From Paracoccus lutimaris (lineage in GTDB: Bacteria; Pseudomonadota; Alphaproteobacteria; Rhodobacterales; Rhodobacteraceae), in NCBI RefSeq assembly GCF_003337565.1, contig NZ_QPJL01000009.1:1-64000 (forward strand): a DNA stretch of 64,000 bases, given 5' to 3'. A program made the position numbers and the translations under genes. Shown here in pieces: positions 54,457-62,402 of this stretch. The notes under the pieces were generated by a model. The model did not search any database, had not been told where the DNA came from, and saw nothing but the letters and a program-made list of their open reading frames with translations. Position 1 is the stretch's first letter, and each line of letters begins with the position of its first letter.

Positions 54457-54562
54457 GGTTGTGTCGATCTGCCTGCGTCGTGGCGGACCGGGATGGCGGT
54501 TGCCAGTGGCGCGCGGCTGGCGCAGTCTTTGTCGGCGGGGGTTGCTTAGGGGACGGCGCGGG

Positions 54563-55630
54563 ATGGTGGTGGCAAATCTGGTTCAGGTTCTGGCCATGCG
54601 GCTGCCGATTCTGCAGGCGCCGATGGCGGGCACCTCGACTCCGGCCATGGCGGCGGCGGTGTCCGAGGCGGGTGGTCTGGGCGCGCTGGGACTGGGCGCG
54701 GCCACGGTCGAGGCGGCGGGCAAGGCCATCCGCGAGACGCAGGAACTGACCCGGCGGCCCTTCAACGTGAATTTCTTTTGCCATGCGCCGCGCCCGCCCG
54801 ACCCGGCCGGCGACCGCGACTGGATCGAACGGGCGGCGCCGCTATTTGCCGGCTTTGGTGCCGCACCGCCCAGTGAGCTGACGGATATCTATGACAGTTT
54901 CCGCAGCCATGACGGGTTTCTGGATCTGGTGCTGGCGCTGCGCCCGCGCGTCGTCAGCTTTCATTTCGGCCTGCCGCAGCCGCATCAGATTGCGGCCATG
55001 CGGGCGACGGGGCTGATCCTGCTGGCCAGCGCCACCTCGCTGGACGAAGCGCGCCAGATCCGCGCGGCCGGGCTGGACGCCGTCATCGCCCAAGGCTGGG
55101 AGGCCGGTGGCCATCGCGGGATTTTCGATCCCGCCGCGCCCGATGCCCGGCTCTCGACCGAGGATCTGACCCGCGCGCTGGTGCGCGAGATCCCCCTGCC
55201 CGTCATCGCGGCCGGCGGGCTTATGGATGGCGGGGATATCCGCTGGGCGCTGTCCTGGGGCGCGCAGGCGGCGCAACTGGGCACGGCCTTTGTCGGCTGC
55301 CCGGAAAGCGCGGCCGATGCGGCCTATCGCGCGCGGCTGTCGCAGGGGGGCGAAACGGTGATGACGCCGGTCATTTCCGGCCGGCCGGCGCGCTGTCTGT
55401 CGAACGGCTTTACCGATTGGGGGGCTGGGATCGCGGCGGATGCGGTGGCCGGCTATCCCCGCGCCTATGATCTGGGCAAGGCGCTGAACGCGGCCGCCAA
55501 GGCGGCGGGACAGACCGGATATGGCGCGCAATGGTCGGGCATGGGGGCCGCGCGCGCCCGCGCGATGCCGGTGGACCGGCTGATGGCGGCCTTGGCCGAT
55601 GAGCTTGGCGCGGCCAGATCCGCGCTTTAG
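54563..55630 (+). CDS. Nitronate monooxygenase (2-nitropropane dioxygenase family)
   Basis: The 355-residue flavoenzyme oxidises alkyl nitronates such as propionate-3-nitronate with FMN and oxygen. The phosphate-binding start PILQAPMAGTSTPAMAAAVSEAGGLGALG (in parts, 15-43), the catalytic histidine in AQGWEAGGHRG near 184-190, and VIAAGGLMDGGDIRWALSWGAQAAQLGTAF (in parts) near 214-243 fit class I enzymes. The ATG at 54563 gives the usual length; the longer frame upstream is non-coding in character. Confidence 0.9.
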   Translation: MVVANLVQVLAMRLPILQAPMAGTSTPAMAAAVSEAGGLGALGLGAATVEAAGKAIRETQELTRRPFNVNFFCHAPRPPDPAGDRDWIERAAPLFAGFGAAPPSELTDIYDSFRSHDGFLDLVLALRPRVVSFHFGLPQPHQIAAMRATGLILLASATSLDEARQIRAAGLDAVIAQGWEAGGHRGIFDPAAPDARLSTEDLTRALVREIPLPVIAAGGLMDGGDIRWALSWGAQAAQLGTAFVGCPESAADAAYRARLSQGGETVMTPVISGRPARCLSNGFTDWGAGIAADAVAGYPRAYDLGKALNAAAKAAGQTGYGAQWSGMGAARARAMPVDRLMAALADELGAARSAL

Positions 55631-56247
55631 TCGCGGTTCAGCTGCAGGCGCGGATCGGCATGGATCAGGGCGTCGGCCCATGCCGCCTCGGCGCCGAAAT
55701 CATGGGGGACCTGATCGGCGGTCCTCCGGCCCGACAGGCTTTGACTGGCGAAAAAATCGAACCCGTAGAGGTCCAGCCGCGTCATCGCGGAGCGCGCCAG
55801 CAGGTCGATCAGCATCGCGCCGGTGGTGGGCGGCGCCGCCAGCCTGAGCTTCAGCGCCTGATAATCGGGCTGGGGATGCAGGTAAAAGCCGGGGCTGGTC
55901 GCGGTCTGCCAGTCCAGCCGCTTGCGCTTGGGCGACATCCACAAGACGCGACCGGGGTTGATCCGGTCGCGGTCGGCATCGCCCAGCCGGACCGCCAGTC
56001 CCAGCCAGTCGGTGCGGGTGCCGTGGCTGGTCGCGGCCGGCATCGGCGCGCGGTTGATGCGGATGACCAGATCGGCGGCGTCGATTTCCGTGCCATGCTC
56101 GGATTCCGTCAGCGCGCGGGCATTGCCGATCAGGGCGATGCGCTTGCCCGCCAGATCCGCGAGGATCTCGGATTGAGGCACCGAGAGGCTTTGCAGCGCC
56201 GTTTCGTCGCGCAGGGTGCGGGCGATCAGAAAGCCAAGGCGGGTCAC
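55627..56247 (-). CDS. GT29 (sialyltransferase-like) glycosyltransferase
   Basis: This 206-residue protein has sialyltransferase-type motifs: the large motif as RIALIGNARALTESEHGTEI then DAADLVIRINRAP at about residues 36-68, and the small motif as PPTTGAMLIDLLA at about 138-150 followed by LYGFDFF. GT29 enzymes use CMP-sialic acid or related CMP-ulosonates. No CMP-sialic acid synthesis genes are in the window, so the donor is unknown (Kdo or another ulosonate is possible). It overlaps the GT4 gene upstream by four bases and closes the GT2-MFS-GT4-GT29 unit. Confidence 0.75.
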   Translation of the reverse strand: MTRLGFLIARTLRDETALQSLSVPQSEILADLAGKRIALIGNARALTESEHGTEIDAADLVIRINRAPMPAATSHGTRTDWLGLAVRLGDADRDRINPGRVLWMSPKRKRLDWQTATSPGFYLHPQPDYQALKLRLAAPPTTGAMLIDLLARSAMTRLDLYGFDFFASQSLSGRRTADQVPHDFGAEAAWADALIHADPRLQLNRD

Positions 56248-57290
56248 GCCAGCAGCTTCCGATAGACCTCGACAATGGCGCGGGCCTCGCCCTCGATGGC
56301 GTGGTTGGTTGCGACATGCTCGCGGGCGGCGCGGCCGGCGGTCTCGCGCCCGGCGTCGTCGTCCAGCCAGCGCGCCAGCGCCGCCGTCAGGGCGTCGGCG
56401 TCGTCGCGGGGCACAAGGCTGCCGGTTTCCCCGTCGCGGATCAGGGTTTCATAGGCCCCGACCCGGGCGGCGACGGTCGGAACGCCGCAGGCCATGGCCT
56501 CGAGGGGTGTCAGGCCGAACCCCTCCCACCGCGCGGGGGCGGCGAACAGGTCCAGCGCCTGATAGGTGCGCACAACCTGCTCCCACGGGATTTCGCCAAG
56601 GAAACGGATGCGGTCCGAGAGGCCGGCGGCGGCGATTTTAGCCTGCAGATCGTCAAAGAACTGCTGGTTGTCCTGAGTGACGCGGCCGGTAAAGACCAGT
56701 TTCGCGCGCGGGCGATCGGGAAACAGGCGCAGGGCGGATTCGACCAGCAGATCGACGCCCTTTTGCGCCCGGATGCGGCCAAAGCAGCCGATGACGATGT
56801 CGTCAGGCTGATAGCCCAGCTCAGCGCGCAGCTCGGCGCGGTCGGCGGCGGGGTGAAAGACGCCCAGATCGACCCCGTGCAGGATGACCGTCGCCGGGCG
56901 CTCAAGATAGCTGGCGGCCTGCGGCGAGGTGGCGATCAGCGCGTCCTGCTGACGCACCAGCCAGCGGGTAAAGCCGGTATGGCGGCGCTGCGCGGCCGAG
57001 GTGAACAGCAGCCGATACCGCCGCCGCAGCACGCGCCGCAGGATCAGCCCCAGCGCCATTTCGGTATTGCGCCGCGCGTGCCAGACCCGCCAGCGGTCGC
57101 GCGGCAGGGTGGCGGCGCGGGTCAGCGGAATATGCGGCAGTTCCGGCGGCAGGCCGGGGCCGGTGGTGGTGATGCCGATCATCCGTGCCTGCACCGGGAT
57201 CAGCCGCACCACGGTTGCCGTCACGCCCGACAGGCGGCGCTTCAGGTTCGGGGCGACGACCTCGATCTGGTCGGCGGAGGGATCAGGCAT
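56244..57290 (-). CDS. GT4-family glycosyltransferase (LPS-core-type)
   Basis: The 348-residue GT-B enzyme has the GT4 donor site GCFGRIRAQKGVDLLVESAL near residues 168-187 and the EX7E-type motif APARWEGFGLTPLEAMACGVPTVAAR (in parts) near 252-277. It resembles LpcC-type core mannosyltransferases but the sugar cannot be set. Its start overlaps the MFS gene's end by eight bases and its end overlaps the GT29 gene by four, so it is in one operon with them. Confidence 0.88.
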   Translation of the reverse strand: MPDPSADQIEVVAPNLKRRLSGVTATVVRLIPVQARMIGITTTGPGLPPELPHIPLTRAATLPRDRWRVWHARRNTEMALGLILRRVLRRRYRLLFTSAAQRRHTGFTRWLVRQQDALIATSPQAASYLERPATVILHGVDLGVFHPAADRAELRAELGYQPDDIVIGCFGRIRAQKGVDLLVESALRLFPDRPRAKLVFTGRVTQDNQQFFDDLQAKIAAAGLSDRIRFLGEIPWEQVVRTYQALDLFAAPARWEGFGLTPLEAMACGVPTVAARVGAYETLIRDGETGSLVPRDDADALTAALARWLDDDAGRETAGRAAREHVATNHAIEGEARAIVEVYRKLLA

Positions 57291-58476
57291 CAGGCGTCTC
57301 GGGCGTCAGGAAATACAGCACGAACCCCACCGTAAGCGGAATCAGGAAAAAGAGGAACAGGGTCGAATAGGCCTCGGGCGGGGGACCGCCGGCGCTGGCC
57401 GCGCGATAGATTGGCCGCGAGGCGAATTGCAGCACCGCCGCCCCGCCAATCGAGAACATGTTGAGGAAGGTGACCCCCCGTCCCACAAGATGCGGTGGCA
57501 AAAAGGCGCGACCATGGGCCAGAACCACGGTAAAGGAGGCGCCTGCCAGCCCGATCAGCGCCAGCATGGTGATCGCGGGAATGACGCCGGCATCGGGCGC
57601 CAGCCACAGCCCGGCCATGACCAGCACCGCCATGCCATTGACGATCAGCGCCAGCCGCCGGACCGAGCCGGCCAGCCGCGTCGCCGGGCCGACCAGAAAG
57701 CTGCCGATGACCATCGCCAGCCCCATCGCCAGCGTGGCATAGCCGATCAGCGTCTCGGAGGCGCCATAGACCTCGGCCATGTAGGGGCCGGCCCACAACC
57801 CGCGAATGGCGGCAGAGGCGGCGTAATTCACCGAAAACAACGGCAGGATGAACCACAGCGCCCGCAGCCGCAGGATCTCGACCAGCGAGCCGCGCGGGCC
57901 GGTGCTGCCCAGCCGCTCGGGGTCGCGCACGAAGATCAGGATGGCGATGGCAACCGCCAGCGTCGCGCCGGCCAGCACCCAGAGCGTCGGCCGCCAGCCG
58001 ATGGCCGAGATCACCCAGACCAGCGGCGAGGCGCCAAGGATATTGCCCAGTGAGCCAAAGCCCACCACCGCACCGGTCAGCGCCCCGAAGGCCGAGGCCG
58101 GATAGTTCCGCGCAAAGATATACGAACTGCCCATCAGCGCCGGCGCGCAGCCAATGCCCATCAGCGTCATCGCGACATGCAGATGCCATGGCGCCTGCGC
58201 CAAGGCAAAGACCGCCGCCCCGCCCGCGCCGCCAAGCGCCAGCAGGGTCGAAACCGTGCGGCGCGGCCCGATCCGGTCGAACGCGGTTCCGATGGGCAAT
58301 TGCATGGCGGCAAAGGCAAAGAACCAAAGCCCCGACGAAATCGCCAGATCGTCCGGTCCTGCGCCCAGTTCGGCCTGCAAGACCGGCGTCAGCACCGCCA
58401 GAAAGGCGCGGTAGAACTGGCTGAGCGTATAGGCCAGAATCAGGCTGACGATCCCCGCCGAGAGCAAGGCGCGCAT
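57283..58476 (-). CDS. MFS transporter (in glycan gene cluster)
   Basis: The 397-residue protein has 12 hydrophobic helices and the MFS loop motif GTAFDRIGPRRTVS near residues 58-71. The ATG at 58476 is chosen over upstream ATGs (58494, 58518) because AAGGGGA lies five bases before it. It is placed between GT2 and GT4 genes, which hints at a substrate linked to surface sugars, but the family does not show specificity and a general exporter or importer is equally possible. Confidence 0.85.
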   Translation of the reverse strand: MRALLSAGIVSLILAYTLSQFYRAFLAVLTPVLQAELGAGPDDLAISSGLWFFAFAAMQLPIGTAFDRIGPRRTVSTLLALGGAGGAAVFALAQAPWHLHVAMTLMGIGCAPALMGSSYIFARNYPASAFGALTGAVVGFGSLGNILGASPLVWVISAIGWRPTLWVLAGATLAVAIAILIFVRDPERLGSTGPRGSLVEILRLRALWFILPLFSVNYAASAAIRGLWAGPYMAEVYGASETLIGYATLAMGLAMVIGSFLVGPATRLAGSVRRLALIVNGMAVLVMAGLWLAPDAGVIPAITMLALIGLAGASFTVVLAHGRAFLPPHLVGRGVTFLNMFSIGGAAVLQFASRPIYRAASAGGPPPEAYSTLFLFFLIPLTVGFVLYFLTPETPDA

Positions 58477-58539
58477 GCGATCCCCTTGTGACATCAGGTT
58501 GCGCCGAGACTTGTCCATTCCCGGCGATGAAACAATCCC

Positions 58540-59460
58540 TTAGCTGCGTCCCATCAGGACCGCCAGCCACAGTGCCAGTTGCGACACCCGCCCCTGCCGG
58601 AAAAACCCGCCGCGCCGCATTGCTTTGACGCGGGTTGCAAGGCCGCCCTGCAGCCCGGCGAAATCCTGCAAAAGCGCGCGGTTTTCCGGGGTCAGGCGAT
58701 GGTGCGACGCTTGCAGGGCAGCCAGATTGGTGCGGCTCCAGCCGCGATAGGTGCCATTGAGCATCCGTCGCAACCCGCCCAGACGCGAGCGCAGCCGCTG
58801 GTTGGCGCCGACCAGATTGGCGTCATGCTGGCGATAAAGCAGCGAGGGGAGCGAGTCATAGATCACCAGCCCGCCGGCCCCCGAAATCAATTGGTAAATC
58901 CACCAGTCATGCATGACCACCGGCCCGGCCTCGGCATGGGCGGCGGCGACCAGATCATAGGCCGGGCGGTTCAGCATCAGGGTATTGCCTTGCACGAGGT
59001 TCTGCATCAGCGCATGGCGAAACGATGGCGGATGACGCGGAATCGGCGACAGCGACAATTGGCGCAGATCGGCATCGCAATTGACGACGCGGCTGCACCA
59101 AAGCGCGGGCCGGTCGCCCGGCAGGGCGGCAATGCCAAGGGCCAGCTTGCCCTCGTCCCAGACATCGTCCTGATCGCAAAAGGCGACGTGGGTGGCGTCC
59201 GCCGGGACATAATCCAGCAGCGCGCGGAAATTTTCTGCCGCGCCCTGACGCGGGCCGGGCAGGACCCGGACCTGACCGGGGTTCAGCCCGGCTGCGAATG
59301 CCTCGATCAGCGCGGCGCTGCCATCGGTCGAGCCGTCATCCCCGGCGATCAGCCGCCAGTCGGCATGGGTCTGTCCGGCCAGGCTTTTCAGCTGGGCCGG
59401 CAGGTATTCGCGGCCCTGATAGACTGCCATCAGAATGGCGACATGCGCCTGATCGGCCAT
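58540..59460 (-). CDS. GT2-family glycosyltransferase
   Basis: The 306-residue GT-A enzyme starts HVAILMAVYQGREYLPAQLKSL (in parts, residues 6-27), with GDDGSTDGS near 40-48 and the metal-binding FCDQDDVWDEGK near 93-104. It resembles rhamnosyl- and galactofuranosyl-type transferases acting on surface polysaccharide. It is the first gene of the leftward glycan cluster and is followed by the MFS gene after 63 bp. Linked sugar unknown. Confidence 0.9.
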   Translation of the reverse strand: MADQAHVAILMAVYQGREYLPAQLKSLAGQTHADWRLIAGDDGSTDGSAALIEAFAAGLNPGQVRVLPGPRQGAAENFRALLDYVPADATHVAFCDQDDVWDEGKLALGIAALPGDRPALWCSRVVNCDADLRQLSLSPIPRHPPSFRHALMQNLVQGNTLMLNRPAYDLVAAAHAEAGPVVMHDWWIYQLISGAGGLVIYDSLPSLLYRQHDANLVGANQRLRSRLGGLRRMLNGTYRGWSRTNLAALQASHHRLTPENRALLQDFAGLQGGLATRVKAMRRGGFFRQGRVSQLALWLAVLMGRS

Positions 59461-59519
59461 TCCCTGCCCCGGTTGGTCGGCGGCTTTGGCCCGCCCTGCT
59501 GATCCTCATAGCGCCGGGG

Positions 59520-59550
59520 GCCGGGCAGCGAAAGCCGCCCGGCGGTTTTT
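59520..59550 (+). terminator. Hairpin with T tract between acid phosphatase and GT2 genes
   Basis: GCCGGGC at 59520-59526 pairs with GCCCGGC at 59537-59543, followed on the plus strand by GGTTTTT. It looks like an intrinsic terminator for rightward transcription, yet both flanking genes read leftward. It may still limit read-through into the phosphatase gene's antisense strand. Confidence 0.4.
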
Positions 59551-59568
59551 CGGGGTATGTTCGGCGGC

Positions 59569-60351
59569 TTACTTGACCACCAGTTCCGCGTCCCATGCGG
59601 TCAGGGGCGCCGTGCTCCAATCGCCATAGGTGGCGTTGGGGAAAACGATCCAGTCGGCGCCGAAATGCGCGGCATTCTTGTCCACCTCGGCGCGTTTCAC
59701 ATCGGTCGGGGCCTTGCGGAAGACGCCGTCGAAATCATGCAGCGTATCGCCCAGCAACAGGACGATCTGGTGATCCTTGCTGACCACCGCGCGGCGCTCG
59801 GCCTTGCTGGTGCCGTAAAGCAGCACATGATCGTCCGAGACCTGCGGGAAGCCCAGTTCCTTCAGCGTGGCGATGGTCGCGGCCTTGTTCTCGGGCTCGC
59901 CAAAACGGTCCGAGATGTAATAGATCGCCACCCCGGCCTTGTCGGCAAAGTCAAAGAAATCCAGCGCGCCGGGGATCGGGACGGGCTTGCCGCGCAGCTC
60001 CCAATCGCCCCATGTGTCCCATGTGTCATAGATGTGGCATTTCTGCATATCGCGCACCAGCAGCGCCGAATTGTCGATGGCGGTTTCGTCCAGATCGCTG
60101 ACCACGGCCAGTTTCGACGGGTCGCCCGCCTTGGCAATCGCCGCCTGCAGATTGGCGCGGGCCAGCGCATAGGCCTGCAATTGCAGGGCGCGAACCTCGG
60201 CCGATTGCTGCTGATAGCGCAGCCCCATGGCGAATTCCTGAACCGGGCAGGTGGCGGCGGGGGCCGCATCCTGCGCCAGCGCGGGCGCGGTAAGGCTTAG
60301 CGTGGCGATGGCAAGGCTGATCGAGACTGCGGACCTGAATGCATTCGGCAT
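59569..60351 (-). CDS. Exported acid phosphatase/5'-nucleotidase, e(P4)-type HAD
   Basis: The 260-residue protein has a Sec signal (cleavage near ALAQ-D, residue 27) and a class C/e(P4) HAD domain: nucleophile DLDET at residues 86-90 (D86, D88), YYISDRFGEPE near 143, and LLLGDTLHDF near 197. It dephosphorylates nucleotides or other monoesters in the periplasm. Unlike H. influenzae e(P4), there is no lipobox cysteine after the signal, so it is probably soluble. AAAGGGAGAG precedes the ATG, and a GC-rich hairpin lies at 60371-60391 in its leader. Confidence 0.9.
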   Translation of the reverse strand: MPNAFRSAVSISLAIATLSLTAPALAQDAAPAATCPVQEFAMGLRYQQQSAEVRALQLQAYALARANLQAAIAKAGDPSKLAVVSDLDETAIDNSALLVRDMQKCHIYDTWDTWGDWELRGKPVPIPGALDFFDFADKAGVAIYYISDRFGEPENKAATIATLKELGFPQVSDDHVLLYGTSKAERRAVVSKDHQIVLLLGDTLHDFDGVFRKAPTDVKRAEVDKNAAHFGADWIVFPNATYGDWSTAPLTAWDAELVVK

Positions 60352-60370
60352 CTGGCTCTCCCTTTGTGAT

Positions 60371-60391
60371 GCCGGCGCGGGATGCGCCGGC
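60371..60391. other. Perfect GC hairpin between MFS and phosphatase genes
   Basis: GCCGGCGC at 60371-60378 pairs with GCGCCGGC at 60384-60391 around GGGAT. On the plus strand TAGTTTTTATT follows after ten bases. On the minus strand it would lie in the phosphatase leader, 20 bases before the start codon, or end the MFS message weakly. Confidence 0.4.
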
Positions 60392-60437
60392 AGGGAAGGC
60401 TAGTTTTTATTGATTGGCCGGTCAAAACAAAATGCGA

Positions 60438-61688
60438 TCAAGCAGTTGCGACGCGGGCCGGGGCTTCGCGGATGGGCAGGTGGATCAGCGCGCTGAAGGC
60501 GCCGACGCCCACGCCGACCCACCAGACCAGCGTGTAATCGCCGTAGATGTCATACATCTTGCCGCCCAGCCACACGCCCAGAAACGACCCCAGCTGATGG
60601 CTGAGAAAGACGAAACCGTAAAGCGTGCCCATATAGCGCAGCCCGTAGATATAGGCGACCAGACCCGAGGTCAGCGGCACCGTGGCCAGCCACAGCCCGC
60701 CCATCACCAGCGAAAAGATGATGACGCTGGTCGGCGTGATCGGCATCAGGATGAACGCGGCCGAGGCGATGGTGCGCAGCGTATAGACCCCCGCCAGCAG
60801 GTATTTCTTGGTATAGCGCTTGCCCAGCCAGCCCGCAAAGATCGAGCCAGCGATATTCGCCATCCCGATCAGCGATATCGCCACCGCCCCCAGCGCCGAG
60901 GTGCTGGTGATGCCGATGCTGGCCAGCGTGCCCATGGGACTGATCGGCCCGCACATCTCGGTGATCATGGCCGGGAAATGCGCGGTGATGAAGGCCAGCT
61001 GATAACCGCAGGAGAAGAAGCCCGCAAAGATCATCAGGTATGAGGGGTCGGTAAAGGCGCGTTTCAGCACCGTGCCCATGCTTTCATCGAGCTCGCTTTT
61101 GCTGGCGGGCTTGGTGTCGCCCAGCATCGGCAGAAAGAACAGGCAGCTCAGCACGATCACGCCAAAGATGATGAAGACGGTCTGCCACGGGTAAAAGGCC
61201 AGCAGCCCCTCGGCCAGAGGTGCGCCAAAGACCTGCCCGGCCGAGCCGGCGGCAGTGGCGATCCCCAGCGCAAGACTGCGGTTTTCGTCGCTGCTCGCGC
61301 GGCCGATCACCGCAAGGATGACGCCGAAACCGGTGCCGGCGATGCCAAAGCCGACCATCACCTCAAGCATCTGCATGGTTTCGGGCGTGGTCGCATAGGC
61401 GGTCAGGATCAGCCCGGCGGAATAGAGGAACGCCCCGATGATGATCGACCAGCGGTCGCCCCAACGCTCGCCCAAAGCGCCGAATATCGGCTGGCCAATG
61501 CCCCATGCCAGGTTCTGGATGGCGATGGCCATGCTGAACTCGGCCCGTGGCCAGTCGAATTCGGCGGCAATCGGGATCTGAAAGACCCCGAAACTGGCCC
61601 GCAGGGCAAAGTTGATCAGCAAGATGATCGAGCCGCCGATCAGGATCGGGGTGAAAAGTGATGCGCGCGTTCCCTGACTTGCCGACAT
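60438..61688 (-). CDS. MFS transporter (OxlT/monocarboxylate-like)
   Basis: The 416-residue protein has 12 hydrophobic helices, with a central loop near residues 185-205. The early segment FALRASFGVFQIPIAAEFDWPRAEFSMAIAIQNLAWG (in parts, residues 26-62) is typical of the MFS group that includes oxalate/formate antiporters and monocarboxylate carriers. GAGGGG precedes the ATG at 61688. The substrate is not known. It is divergent from the GST gene, with 126 bp between. Confidence 0.87.
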   Translation of the reverse strand: MSASQGTRASLFTPILIGGSIILLINFALRASFGVFQIPIAAEFDWPRAEFSMAIAIQNLAWGIGQPIFGALGERWGDRWSIIIGAFLYSAGLILTAYATTPETMQMLEVMVGFGIAGTGFGVILAVIGRASSDENRSLALGIATAAGSAGQVFGAPLAEGLLAFYPWQTVFIIFGVIVLSCLFFLPMLGDTKPASKSELDESMGTVLKRAFTDPSYLMIFAGFFSCGYQLAFITAHFPAMITEMCGPISPMGTLASIGITSTSALGAVAISLIGMANIAGSIFAGWLGKRYTKKYLLAGVYTLRTIASAAFILMPITPTSVIIFSLVMGGLWLATVPLTSGLVAYIYGLRYMGTLYGFVFLSHQLGSFLGVWLGGKMYDIYGDYTLVWWVGVGVGAFSALIHLPIREAPARVATA

Positions 61689-61814
61689 GACATGCCCCTC
61701 GTTGATCTCCGGCTGCAATTCCTGCGCCCGCCGACCGGCGGCGTCAATGGTGCCGATTGCCTGAATCGTGCCGGATCGCTAGCCTTGGGCGAAACGAAAA
61801 ATGCGGGGGCACGC

Positions 61815-62402
61815 ATGTATCAGGTGATCGGAACCGGCAAAAGCCGCGCATTGCGGGTGCTGTGGATGCTTGAGGAACTGGGCCAGCCCTATGAACATGT
61901 CGCCGTCAATCCGCATTCCGAAGGGGTGACGCCCTTCAACCCGGCGGGCAAGGTGCCGGTGCTGGTGGTGGACGGCACGCCCATCACCGATTCCACCGCA
62001 ATCCTGACCTATCTGGCGGATCGCCACGGTGCCCTGACCCATCCCGCCGGCACGCTGGAGCGCGCGCGTCAGGACAGCCTGACCCAGCTCATCCTTGACG
62101 AATTCGACGCGGCTTTGTGGCTGGCGGCCCGCCACAGCTTCATCCTGCCCGAGGAAATGCGCCTTGCCGCGATCAAGAACACGCTGCGCTGGGAGTTCGA
62201 GCGCAGCCAGAAGACGCTGATCCATCGCATGGCCGAGGATGGCTTCCTGATGGGCGACATGATGACCGTGCCCGACATCATCCTGACCCATTGCCTGACA
62301 TGGGCGCTGAATGCGCGCTTTCCGATCACCGAGCACCGGCTGACGGAATATCTGGACCTGATGCGCGCCCGCCCGGCCTATCTGCGCGCTTCGGCCAGAT
62401 AG
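61815..62402 (+). CDS. Glutathione S-transferase family protein
   Basis: The 195-residue protein has an N-terminal thioredoxin-like GST domain (residues 1-75) with SRALRVLWMLEELGQPYEHV near 8-27, NPAGKVPVLVVDG near 40 and the glutathione-binding DSTAILTYLADRH near 56, and an all-helical C-terminal domain with MGDMMTVPDIILTHCL near 150. It conjugates or reduces compounds with glutathione. GGGGGC precedes the ATG. It overlaps the convergent flavoprotein gene by 25 bases. Confidence 0.9.
   Translation: MYQVIGTGKSRALRVLWMLEELGQPYEHVAVNPHSEGVTPFNPAGKVPVLVVDGTPITDSTAILTYLADRHGALTHPAGTLERARQDSLTQLILDEFDAALWLAARHSFILPEEMRLAAIKNTLRWEFERSQKTLIHRMAEDGFLMGDMMTVPDIILTHCLTWALNARFPITEHRLTEYLDLMRARPAYLRASAR

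Larger units (their letters stand above)
54344..54562. other. 219-bp divergent region between asd and a nitronate monooxygenase gene
   Basis: No gene is seen. The left half has two 13-bp direct repeats and a 17-bp palindrome (listed separately) beside a TTGACA at 54418-54423 that could be a -35 element, although a good -10 at the right distance was not found. The right half is G+C rich. Confidence 0.6.
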
